A stretch of 42,508 bases of DNA from an uncultured Mycoplasmatota bacterium (GTDB lineage Bacteria > Bacillota_I > Bacilli_A > RF39 > UBA660). The first letter of the stretch is position 1. Each line of letters starts with the position of its first letter. Of this stretch, positions 33,606-41,889 are shown piece after piece. The notes beneath the pieces are model-generated. The model did not search any database and was not told the origin of the DNA. It saw only the letters and a list, made by a program, of their open reading frames with translations. Position numbers and translations under genes: made by a program. Location of the stretch: NCBI GenBank assembly GCA_900554615.1, contig USIB01000005.1, forward strand, positions 1 to 42,508. The letters run 5' to 3'.

Positions 33606-36185
33606 TTACTTAGCCTCATACCAGTTATTTCCCATTTCAATATCAACATCAAGAGGTACTTTTAATTTAACAATATTAGTCATAACATTATAAACAATAT
33701 CACGAACAATATCAACTTCATCATTATAAACATTAAAAATAAGTTCATCGTGTACTTGAAGTAACATTTTACTTCTAATATTTTTTTCTCTAAACACCCT
33801 ATCAATTTCAATCATAGCCATCTTTAAAATATCAGAAGCATAACTTTGGATAGGAGTATTAAGAGCAATTCTTTCACCAAGACTTCTAATAGAATAATTA
33901 GAACTTCTAATCTCATCAATAACTCTTTTTCTATTCATAACAGTCTTAACATATCCAAGTTTTCTAGCCTCAGCAATTTCTCTATTCATATAATCCTTAA
34001 CACCAGGATAAGTATCAAAATATCTATTAATAAATATTTTGGCCTCACTAACAGGAATATCCAAATCAGTAGACAATCCATAACTACTAATGCCATATAA
34101 AATACCAAAATTAACAGCCTTAGCCTGTCTTCTCATATCCTTAGTAACGCCCTCTTTAGGTACACCAAATATGTCCATAGCAGTTTTCGTATGAATATCA
34201 ATATTATTATTAAATGCTTGAATAAGTTCATTAACACCAGATAAATGAGCAAACACCCTAAGTTCAATCTGCGAATAGTCTGAAGACATAATCAAGGAAT
34301 CATCAAGTGGAACAAAAGCCTTTCTAATAAGTCTACCATATTCACTTCTAATAGGAATGTTCTGCAAGTTAGGCTCAATAGAGGACAATCTACCAGTTCT
34401 AGTAAGAGTTTGCGTATAAATAGTATGAATCTTACCATCATCTCTAATCATATTAATCATACTTTCAATATAAGTAGAATAAAGTTTAGATAAAGCCCTA
34501 TATTCCAAAATAGCCTTAACAATCGGATAACCCTCAAGTTTTTTTAGAACATCAGCATCAGTAGAATAACCATTTCTATTCTTTTTAACCTTATCATGCG
34601 GAAGATTAAGTTTATCAAACAATATTTCACTAAGTTGTTTAGGAGAATTAATATTAAATTCACATCCAGCATAATTATAAATATCTTTAGTAATAAGTTC
34701 TAATTTAATCTTAATTTCTTCACCCATTTCTGCAAGAACATTTTTATCTACTCTAATACCCTCAATTTCCATATTAGCAAGTATTCTAGCAAGAGGTACT
34801 TCAATATTATTAAATAATTCTTTCATCTCTTCTTCCTTAATTTTATCATATAACTTATCTTTAGTATCAAAAATAAACTTTGCCTTGTTCGTTGCTCTTC
34901 TAAAAGACTCCTCAACAGAAATATCCTCTTTTTTATCATAGACAGGAATATAAAAGTCCATACTGCTTGCCAAAAAACAAATATCATCTTTAACATCATA
35001 ATTATCAAGATAAGCACAAATCATAGTATCAAAAGTAATATTATTAAACTTAATACCATATTTATTAAATAATACACAATTCTTCTTTAAATCATAAGTA
35101 TACTTAATATGTTTATTATTAAGAATACTAAAATCCCCATTAAAAACCTCAAAAGGAATATAATAACCAGACTCTGTATTAAATAAGGAGATACCAAGAA
35201 TCTCAGCATTATGATAATTACCAGGAGTAGTATCGATATAAATAGCGGTATCACTTTTCAAAACAAGTTTTTTAACATCTTTAACAATTTCAAACTTATC
35301 TACATCATTACTCACCATATTACCAATTTGCATTTTTCTAATTAAAGAATAAAATCCAAGTTTATTATATAAAAGCATAAGATTATTTTCATCAGCACCA
35401 TTATATAAAAGGTCATTAAACTTAATATCCAAAGGAACATCTCTAAAGATAGTAACTAATTCCTTACTATAATAAGCATCCTCTTTACCATTAACAAGTT
35501 TATCGTGAACGGCACCAGCAATATTATCAATATTATCATAAAGATTATCAATATTTTTATATTCACTAATAAGTTTAATAGCACCCTTTTCACCAATGCC
35601 TTTAACACCAGGAATATTATCCGAAGAATCTCCCATCAAAGCCTTTAAGTCTATCATATTAATAGGTTCAAAACCATAAGTATCAATAAAAACACTTTTA
35701 GTCATCATAATATAATCCTTAGGTCTAAGAAGTTTCACAGTAGTTTCATCACTGATTAGTTGAAGTAAATCTTTATCACTACTTACAATAAGTGCTTCAA
35801 AGTCATCATCATTTTCTGTCCACTTAGAAATAGTACCAATGATATCATCAGCCTCATAACCGGGACACTCTAAATACTTAATTCCCATAAAATTAAGTAT
35901 CTCTTTAGCAACAGGAAATTGCATTTTAAGTTCATCAGGGGTTTCCTTTCTTCCATCTTTGTAATCAGCATATTTCTCGTGTCTAAAAGTCTTACCAACA
36001 TCAAAAGCAACCATAATATATTGAGGTTTCTCCTCATATATAATTTTATTCATCATATTAACAAAACCATATAGTCCATTAGTAGGAAATCCATCCTTGT
36101 TTTTCATCATATTTCCACTATAAGCCGTAGCATAATAACTTCTAAAAAGGAGATTATTACCATCTACTAATACAATTTTACTCAT
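33606..36185 (-). CDS. polA: DNA polymerase I
   Basis: 859 aa. N-terminal 5'-3' flap nuclease (VDGNNLLFRSYYA, VAFDVGKTFRHEKY, GYEADDIIGT, GDSSDNIPGVKGIGEKGA). The middle 3'-5' exonuclease-like domain lacks its catalytic acids (IYIDTT where DxE is expected), so it is probably non-proofreading, as in Bacillus. C-terminal polymerase: motif A DYSQIELRVFAH, motif B RRQAKAVNFGILYG, motif C QVHDELIF. Fills Okazaki and repair gaps. Flanked on both sides by hairpin/Noc-type elements B and C. Confidence 0.97.
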   Translation of the reverse strand: MSKIVLVDGNNLLFRSYYATAYSGNMMKNKDGFPTNGLYGFVNMMNKIIYEEKPQYIMVAFDVGKTFRHEKYADYKDGRKETPDELKMQFPVAKEILNFMGIKYLECPGYEADDIIGTISKWTENDDDFEALIVSSDKDLLQLISDETTVKLLRPKDYIMMTKSVFIDTYGFEPINMIDLKALMGDSSDNIPGVKGIGEKGAIKLISEYKNIDNLYDNIDNIAGAVHDKLVNGKEDAYYSKELVTIFRDVPLDIKFNDLLYNGADENNLMLLYNKLGFYSLIRKMQIGNMVSNDVDKFEIVKDVKKLVLKSDTAIYIDTTPGNYHNAEILGISLFNTESGYYIPFEVFNGDFSILNNKHIKYTYDLKKNCVLFNKYGIKFNNITFDTMICAYLDNYDVKDDICFLASSMDFYIPVYDKKEDISVEESFRRATNKAKFIFDTKDKLYDKIKEEEMKELFNNIEVPLARILANMEIEGIRVDKNVLAEMGEEIKIKLELITKDIYNYAGCEFNINSPKQLSEILFDKLNLPHDKVKKNRNGYSTDADVLKKLEGYPIVKAILEYRALSKLYSTYIESMINMIRDDGKIHTIYTQTLTRTGRLSSIEPNLQNIPIRSEYGRLIRKAFVPLDDSLIMSSDYSQIELRVFAHLSGVNELIQAFNNNIDIHTKTAMDIFGVPKEGVTKDMRRQAKAVNFGILYGISSYGLSTDLDIPVSEAKIFINRYFDTYPGVKDYMNREIAEARKLGYVKTVMNRKRVIDEIRSSNYSIRSLGERIALNTPIQSYASDILKMAMIEIDRVFREKNIRSKMLLQVHDELIFNVYNDEVDIVRDIVYNVMTNIVKLKVPLDVDIEMGNNWYEAK

Positions 36186-36269
36186 AAAATCACCAAGTCT
36201 TTCTATATCAAGTATATCAAAAAAAAGGTTTAAAATAAAGTATTTATAATTATTTTGTTTACATAAATT

Positions 36270-36283
36270 ATTTCCCAGGAAAT
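36270..36283. promoter_or_regulatory. Noc-binding-site-type palindrome 4 (one-base variant)
   Basis: ATTTCCCAGGAAAT: a single central change from the consensus breaks the palindrome at one position, so binding may be weaker. Confidence 0.6.
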
Positions 36284-36370
36284 ATTTTTCTAGTTCGAGC
36301 CTGAGTCTCTCACTATCATTAAAGCCTCATGTCTTTAATGAAAAAATTGAAGCTCATAGTCTTCAATTTT
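36270..36370 (-). repeat. Hairpin-cluster element C with variant Noc-type site, upstream of polA
   Basis: Minus-strand order: hairpin AAAATTGAAG/CTTCAATTTT (36343-36370, loop ACTATGAG), hairpin CATTAAAG/CTTTAATG (36317-36340, loop ACATGAGG), hairpin GAG/CTC (36297-36309, loop ACTCAGG), then GCTCGAACT and the palindrome ATTTCCTGGGAAAT (36270-36283). Shares TAGTGAGAGA and GCTCGAACT with element D, which lies in the opposite orientation 2.5 kb away. Confidence 0.75.
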
Positions 36371-36380
36371 AATTTTATTA

Positions 36381-36674
36381 TTAAAATGGAAAAAGTTCAG
36401 GATTACAAAGTCTTGCAATGATAAATATAATTATAATAATAAGAAGAATAAATAAATAATAAGTAACAGAGTGAGTATCATCATAAAAATTAACTCCTTC
36501 ATCATATATTTCATCACATCTACTATTACTTCTAAAGCAGTTTTGATAATTATTACAAATATGATTATCGCCACCAACATAACATTTATTTTTGTCACAA
36601 AAATATTTGCAACCACTTACTTTTCCATCTAGTTTTTTATTTTCATTTAAGTATTTACAACTAGAACAAGTCAT
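36381..36674 (-). CDS. Cys-rich small membrane protein, unknown function
   Basis: 97 aa. The N-terminal half has ten Cys (CSSCKYL, GCKYFCDKNKC, HICNNYQNC, RCDE), suggesting metal-bound ribbons. The C-terminal residues ~70-90 form one membrane helix. I do not recognise the family. It is read in the same direction as the VirD4/TraG-like gene with an 80-bp gap, and both lie between hairpin elements C and D. Its presumed ribosome site AGGGGG is in the loop of a 7-bp hairpin, 14 bases from the ATG. Confidence 0.65.
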   Translation of the reverse strand: MTCSSCKYLNENKKLDGKVSGCKYFCDKNKCYVGGDNHICNNYQNCFRSNSRCDEIYDEGVNFYDDTHSVTYYLFILLIIIIIFIIARLCNPELFPF

Positions 36675-36681
36675 ATATTCA

Positions 36682-36708
36682 GTAGCAGTCCCCCTATTAT
36701 CCTGCTAC
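36682..36708 (-). promoter_or_regulatory. Hairpin presenting the ribosome site of the Cys-rich gene
   Basis: GTAGCAG and CTGCTAC form a perfect 7-bp stem around a 13-nt loop that holds AGGGGG on the minus strand. Could modulate translation; untested. Confidence 0.4.
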
Positions 36709-36754
36709 CTACCCCCTTTCATATATTACTTTTCTAAGTACATAATATTAAATA

Positions 36755-38116
36755 TTATTTTTTCAAAAATTTTTCAATATCAAATAAATTAATTTGATTC
36801 TTTCCGAGATTATTAAATTCTAATTCTGAATTATCAAAATTCCAATTAATTTTATAATCAGGAAGCACTTTAGTTCTAACAGGATACATCCTTGTCATAA
36901 GAATAACTTCTTCAAAATTATCTAGTGTTTTAAGTTCTTGAATGCTAATTAGAGGTCCTTTTTCAGTATTACCACATAACTTACTTATTTCTTCTAAAGT
37001 ATATAAATCATTAGCCAGTAAATAAATAATATTATTAAAACACATTCTAATTAAATCTTTATAATTAGTACCATATACAATATTTAAATTAGTAAGATCT
37101 TTTATTAAAGCAGTAATTTTAATATTGTTTCCTCTAGCATAATTAATTCTACTATAAAAATCTTTTATTGGTTTCATACTATCAAATTCATCTAATATTA
37201 AATTAAATCTATTATTTTTATTTTTAAATAAATCTAAACTATAAAATAACTCATCTACTAGTATTGAAACTAAATCATTAGCATAGTTAGCAGTACCAGT
37301 AATAGCAAAGATAGCAGTTTTTTCATTACCAATATTTTTAAAATCAAAGTCAGATGTAGCCATCATGCTAGATAATTTTTCTCTAGTAACAAACCCCTTA
37401 ATTTTTTGACTAAAAGTAGCGATAATACCACCACTAGTTTCTTTAGGTGAAAATAAAGTACCAGATAAGAACTGATAAGTACTAGAAGATTTATCCAAAC
37501 TATTCATAATTAGCTTATCATATCCCTTTTCATCTTTAAAAATATCATTTGATAAATTAAATATACTATTTAAATTAATCTCTTCACTTTTAGCATTATC
37601 AAATAAATATAAAGCAAGTCCAACAAAGTAATCACCAGCCGTTTTTTCCCAGAAAGGATCACTATTAGAATCAATATCATGCATTATATAGTAGGCGATA
37701 TTCTCTAATATTTCAATAGCCTTATCTTTTTCATCATTATTATAAAGATAATACGGTAAATCAAGTACATTATAATGATTACCAATTTTTAAATTAGCAT
37801 AGTCTAAAATTATTATATTATATCCCCTTTTTCTTAACTCACCTCCAACTTTGTTCATTATTTCTCCTTTGACATCATTAATCAAAAAAGATTCATTTGC
37901 TTTGATAATAGTTCTAACAAGTGGTAATACAACAGCTTGCGTTTTGCCACTACCAGCAGAACCAATAATAAGACTATGAGATTCATCATCCCTAATATAA
38001 ATTTTATTTTCTTCTGATAACATTTGTATTCCAGATTTTTGAATCTCAGAGCCAATCTCTACTTCTGTAAGATAATTTTTTAAATCTTTTTCAGAAGTCC
38101 ATTTTGAATAAAACAT
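36755..38116 (-). CDS. VirD4/TraG-like coupling ATPase, short form
   Basis: 453 aa. Conjugative coupling-protein ATPase core: Walker A GSAGSGKTQAV (~53), LINDVKGEI, Walker B NLILDEFDSM (~309), ATFSQKIKGFV and a C-terminal SKLCGN segment. Coupling proteins pump DNA-protein complexes into a type IV channel. This one lacks the usual N-terminal membrane helices; the Cys-rich membrane protein next door might anchor it (speculation). No relaxase or other T4SS genes are here, so its job need not be conjugation. ATG behind AAAGGAGG. + strand composition is more T-rich than around polA. Confidence 0.8.
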   Translation of the reverse strand: MFYSKWTSEKDLKNYLTEVEIGSEIQKSGIQMLSEENKIYIRDDESHSLIIGSAGSGKTQAVVLPLVRTIIKANESFLINDVKGEIMNKVGGELRKRGYNIIILDYANLKIGNHYNVLDLPYYLYNNDEKDKAIEILENIAYYIMHDIDSNSDPFWEKTAGDYFVGLALYLFDNAKSEEINLNSIFNLSNDIFKDEKGYDKLIMNSLDKSSSTYQFLSGTLFSPKETSGGIIATFSQKIKGFVTREKLSSMMATSDFDFKNIGNEKTAIFAITGTANYANDLVSILVDELFYSLDLFKNKNNRFNLILDEFDSMKPIKDFYSRINYARGNNIKITALIKDLTNLNIVYGTNYKDLIRMCFNNIIYLLANDLYTLEEISKLCGNTEKGPLISIQELKTLDNFEEVILMTRMYPVRTKVLPDYKINWNFDNSELEFNNLGKNQINLFDIEKFLKK

Positions 38117-38215
38117 ATTATTCCTCCTTTCAAATTAATTATAGACCTAAAAATAATAAAAAAGTTAAACAAAAATGGCTTTTTTATGATAAAATAATAA
38201 TAAGGAGGGATAATT

Positions 38216-38683
38216 ATTTATTCTAATGAACTAGTATGTAATATAATAGAGTATATAAATGAAAATTTAAATAGAGAAATAACTATTAATGAATTAAGTA
38301 AAATATTCAGTTATGATAAAACATATATAATGAAAAGATTCAAAAGAGAATTAAATATAACTATTAGAGAATATATAAATATTAAAAAGATTCTAAATAG
38401 TTTAGAACATTATAACTATGACAATAAAATATTAAATATTGCCTTTAAAAGTGGTTATAATTCATTAGAATATTATTCAGAAATCTTTACCACTTTAGTA
38501 GGAGTCTCTCCAAGAGTATATAAAAAATATATATTACCAGTAAATAATTTAACTGATAATGAAATTAATATAATAAGACTTAATATTACCAATTTAATAA
38601 CTATAGATACCAAAGTTAAAAAGTATATAACTAATCAAAAACCAAAAGAATTACCAGTAAGAAAATTATTAATATTTAATTAA
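38216..38683 (+). CDS. AraC-type helix-turn-helix regulator with probable ATT start
   Basis: The recognisable AraC domain begins before the first ATG (38330): in frame upstream are NIIEYINENLNREITINEL and SKIFSYDKTYIMKRFKREL (first HTH). The second HTH follows (LNIAFKSGYNSLEYYSEIF, then VGVSPRVYKKYI). The only start with a ribosome site is an ATT at 38216, six bases after AAGGAGGG, giving 155 aa. No ATG, GTG or TTG is available in that stretch. There is no ligand-binding domain. Divergent from the VirD4-like gene, which it may regulate. Alternatively the start codon has mutated and the gene is failing. Confidence 0.75.
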   Translation: MYSNELVCNIIEYINENLNREITINELSKIFSYDKTYIMKRFKRELNITIREYINIKKILNSLEHYNYDNKILNIAFKSGYNSLEYYSEIFTTLVGVSPRVYKKYILPVNNLTDNEINIIRLNITNLITIDTKVKKYITNQKPKELPVRKLLIFN

Positions 38684-38688
38684 AACAA

Positions 38689-38725
38689 AAAAATGCACAA
38701 ATTATTTAAATTTTTGTGCATTTTT
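38689..38725. terminator. Bidirectional terminator after the AraC-type gene
   Basis: AAAAATGCACAAA (38689-38701), 11-nt loop, TTTGTGCATTTTT (38713-38725): 13-bp stem with T-tract, a few bases after the stop. Confidence 0.85.
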
Positions 38726-38755
38726 ATATAAAATATATTTAGAACAAAAATACTT

Positions 38756-38830
38756 TAAATAAAGACTACAGGCTTTATTTAATAGTGAGAGATTACAAGC
38801 TCGAACTGAAAAAAATATTTCCCGGGAAAT
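38756..38830 (+). repeat. Hairpin-cluster element D with Noc-type site, at the polC 3' end
   Basis: Order on +: hairpin TAAATAAAG/CTTTATTTA (38756-38781, loop ACTACAGG), TAGTGAGA, hairpin GAG/CTC (38789-38802, loop ATTACAAG), GAACTGAAAAAAATA, palindrome ATTTCCCGGGAAAT (38817-38830). Inverted relative of element C. Confidence 0.75.
38817..38830. promoter_or_regulatory. Noc-binding-site-type palindrome 5
   Basis: Exact ATTTCCCGGGAAAT, 17 bp beyond the polC stop; a half-site TTGGGAAATA follows. Confidence 0.85.
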
Positions 38831-38847
38831 ATTTTGGGAAATACTTT

Positions 38848-41700
38848 TTAAAATAAACTAAGCTGACTAGTATCAGGCATACCAGCAAAAATACCCATAG
38901 CTTTCATCTTATCAATTAAAGTTTGAGATACCTTACATCTCGTTTGAAAATCTTCAATACTAATAAATGGAGCCCTTTCTGCCTCTGTTTCAATATTTTT
39001 AGCAACAACATCACCTAGACCATCAATAGCCCTAAATGGAGGAATAATAGTTTTATCATCTTCTACTGTAAAGATAGAGCCCTTACTTTTATACAAATCA
39101 AAAGGAGCAACCTTAATACCTCTCGCAGCCATCTCTAAAGCAACCTTTAAAGATTCAGATATACCATTCTCTTTATTAGAAGCATCATATCCCTTATTCT
39201 CAATTTCAATAATAGTATTCTTAATACTATCATATCCTCTAATCATAGCCTCAATATTAAAATCAGTAGCCTTAGTAGTATACCAACTAGCATAGAAGTA
39301 TACAGGCATATGTACCTTATACCAAGCAATTCTAAAAGCACTTATAACATAAGCAGCAGCGTGTGCTTTAGGGAACATATATTTAATCTTAAAACAACTA
39401 TCAATAAACCAAGATTCAATACCAGCCTTCTCCATCGTTTCCTTATGCTTAGCCCAAGTGTCAGCATCTTTACTAGCCTTACCCTTACGAACAAACTCCA
39501 TAATTTTAAATGCTTTAATAGGCTCAACACCATGATACATCAGATAAACCATAATATCATCACGACAACCAATAACCTCTTTAAAAGGAACAATATTATT
39601 CTTAATAAGTTCTTGTGCATTACCAAGCCATACATCAGTACCATGAGATAAACCAGATATCTTAATAAGTTCCGCAAAAGTAGTAGGCTTAGTCTCTGCT
39701 ACCATGGAAATAGTAAAAGGAGTACCAAACTCAGGAATACCAAGAGTACCAGTATCACACATAATTTGTTCATTAGTAACACCAAGTACCTTAGTAGAAG
39801 TAAATATACTCATAGTATCCTTATCATCAAGAGGAACCTTAAGAATATCCGTACCAGATAATTCCTGTATCAATCTAAGTTGCGTAGGATCAGAATGACC
39901 TAAAATATCAAGTTTAAGTAAATCCTGATCAATAGCATGGTAATCAAAGTGTGTCGTTCTCCATGCACTAGTAGGGTCCTCCGCAGGAAATTGGAAAGGT
40001 GTAAAGTCAGATACATCCATATAATCAGGAACAACAACAATACCACCAGGATGCTGACCAGTAGTTCTCTTAACACCAGTACATCCCATTGCTAGTCTCT
40101 CAATTTCACAGGCTCTCTTATTCATAATACCCTTATCTTCAAAATAGCCCTTAACAAAACCAAAGGCCGTCTTTTCAGCAACCGTACCAATCGTACCAGC
40201 TCTATAAACATTATCAACACCAAATAAAACTTTCGTATATTCGTGAGCGGATGCTTGATTCAAATCCGAAAAGTTAAGGTCAATATCAGGAACCTTATCA
40301 GCGTTAAAACCAAGGAAAGTAGCAAATGGCATATCTTGTCCATCTTTATACATATGCTCACCACAATTAGGACAAATCTTATCAGGCAAATCAAATCCAC
40401 TAGAATAAGTAGCACCTAAATCATTACCATCATCATCTTTAAAAATACTATTCTTACATTTAAGACATCTGTAATGAGCAGGAAGAGGATTAACCTCAGT
40501 AATACCCATCATCGTCGCTACAAATGAAGAACCAACACTACCTCTTGAGCCAACCAAGAATCCTTCATCGTTAGAGTGTTTAACAAGTCTTTGAGCAATC
40601 AAGTAAATCGGATCAAAACCACCACCAATAACACCACCTAGAGATTTCTTAATTTTCTTCTCTAGTACCTTATCAGTCATCTCACCATCCTCTTCACTCC
40701 AATGTTTTTTAACATAATCACTAACAAGTCTCTTAACTTCATCAAAACCACTAATTAAAGTATTATGCAAGTTTTCAAATAACTTAGAATCAAGTTCTTC
40801 ATCACTAATATTAGGATTCTCTTCACTAATAATTTCCTTCCAGCATTTGTAGATAATATCACCATATAATTCCTTAGATATTCTCTCTTCAATATTATGT
40901 GGCAGGTCATCACCATACCATTCTTTTGCCCTTTCAAAAACCAAATCAGTAACAACTCTAGGACAATCCAAATAAGATTTACCATCATCACTCTTAACTC
41001 TAGGTGAGAAAGGAATACCACCAGTATCAATAATAACCTCAATCTCATCTACCATATCAAGAACCTTATTAGTATTAGTAACAACAATCTCATAAGCAAG
41101 TTCTTCACCTAGAAAAGCAAAATCATTAAGCATTTCTTCAGTAGTTCTAAAGTGTTGAGAAGGGATACTCTTAATACTACTCTTAGCAAGAGGATGTCTA
41201 CCACCACCAGGTACCTTCTGATTAACAATAATCTCTCTATATATCTTGTCTTCTTTACTAAAATGATGAACGTCCCCAGTAGCCACAATAATTTTACCAG
41301 CCTCACGAGTAGCAGTAATAATCTTCTTAATATGTTCCTTAATCTCATTAACATCTTTAAAATCACTAGTCTGAATTAAATGATCATATACTTCTGGAGG
41401 CTGAACTTCCACATAATCATAGAAATTAATAATATTAGTAAGTTCTTCTCCTTCTTTACTTCTACCTTCAATAAAAACTTCACTTTCGTAGCAGCCACTA
41501 CCAATAATAAGACCTTCTCTAAGTTCATTAAGTTTACTTCTAAGAATTCTTGGTGTCTTATATAAGTAAGTAGTATTAGCAAGAGAAATAATCTTAAATA
41601 AGTTTTTAAGTCCTGTCTTATTAAGAGCAATAGCATTAAAATGATAAGTTCTACCAAACTTATGAATTTCATCTTTAGGTATTAATCTTTCTAAATCATT
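38848..41700 (-). CDS. polC: DNA polymerase III alpha subunit PolC, C-terminal ~950 residues
   Basis: Replicative polymerase of Gram-positives. Visible: end of the PHP domain (FGRTYHFNAIALNKTGLKNL, IIVATGDVHHF), zinc site CLKCKNS...CPNCGEH, palm PDIDLNFSDLNQASAHEYT, fingers and HhH region, and C-terminal clamp-binding QLSLF. The N-terminal domains, including OB and the inserted 3'-5' exonuclease (~500 residues of the usual ~1440), are missing. The frame instead continues into an MltG N-terminus at about 41700. As written the product could not proofread. A full polC probably exists in the real genome. Confidence 0.9.
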   Translation of the reverse strand, partial: NDLERLIPKDEIHKFGRTYHFNAIALNKTGLKNLFKIISLANTTYLYKTPRILRSKLNELREGLIIGSGCYESEVFIEGRSKEGEELTNIINFYDYVEVQPPEVYDHLIQTSDFKDVNEIKEHIKKIITATREAGKIIVATGDVHHFSKEDKIYREIIVNQKVPGGGRHPLAKSSIKSIPSQHFRTTEEMLNDFAFLGEELAYEIVVTNTNKVLDMVDEIEVIIDTGGIPFSPRVKSDDGKSYLDCPRVVTDLVFERAKEWYGDDLPHNIEERISKELYGDIIYKCWKEIISEENPNISDEELDSKLFENLHNTLISGFDEVKRLVSDYVKKHWSEEDGEMTDKVLEKKIKKSLGGVIGGGFDPIYLIAQRLVKHSNDEGFLVGSRGSVGSSFVATMMGITEVNPLPAHYRCLKCKNSIFKDDDGNDLGATYSSGFDLPDKICPNCGEHMYKDGQDMPFATFLGFNADKVPDIDLNFSDLNQASAHEYTKVLFGVDNVYRAGTIGTVAEKTAFGFVKGYFEDKGIMNKRACEIERLAMGCTGVKRTTGQHPGGIVVVPDYMDVSDFTPFQFPAEDPTSAWRTTHFDYHAIDQDLLKLDILGHSDPTQLRLIQELSGTDILKVPLDDKDTMSIFTSTKVLGVTNEQIMCDTGTLGIPEFGTPFTISMVAETKPTTFAELIKISGLSHGTDVWLGNAQELIKNNIVPFKEVIGCRDDIMVYLMYHGVEPIKAFKIMEFVRKGKASKDADTWAKHKETMEKAGIESWFIDSCFKIKYMFPKAHAAAYVISAFRIAWYKVHMPVYFYASWYTTKATDFNIEAMIRGYDSIKNTIIEIENKGYDASNKENGISESLKVALEMAARGIKVAPFDLYKSKGSIFTVEDDKTIIPPFRAIDGLGDVVAKNIETEAERAPFISIEDFQTRCKVSQTLIDKMKAMGIFAGMPDTSQLSLF

Positions 41701-41889
41701 TATTATTTTATTTTTTCCACTTCCTGGTTCAATTACAAATGTAATTTCTTCAGTTGACTTAGAATTAACTGGCATCATTGTAACAAATACTACACCACCA
41801 AATATTAATACAATACCTATAAAAATAACACCAATAATTAAAACTATTTTCTTTAACCTCTTACTTATTTTATCTACATCACTAGTCAT
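41701..41889 (-). pseudogene. mltG: MltG (YceG) N-terminal fragment fused in frame to polC
   Basis: About 63 codons from the ATG at 41889 (GAGGA eight bases upstream): Lys-rich start, one membrane helix (IVLIIGVIFIGIVLIF), then VNSKSTEEITFVIEPGSGKN, the typical membrane-anchor and LysM-like start of the endolytic transglycosylase MltG. At ~INDLERLIPKDEI the sequence switches to PolC without a stop. The DUF1292 gene upstream is the normal mltG neighbour (yrzB-yrrL in Bacillus), so this piece sits in its native context on its left only. Confidence 0.75.

Noticed and set aside
36290..36310. tRNA T-arm-like GTTCGA words in elements C and D
   Set aside because: No acceptor or anticodon stem around them; they belong to the hairpin element.
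36755..38116. Integrative conjugative element
   Set aside because: Only a coupling ATPase is present; no relaxase, VirB4, integrase or att repeats are seen.
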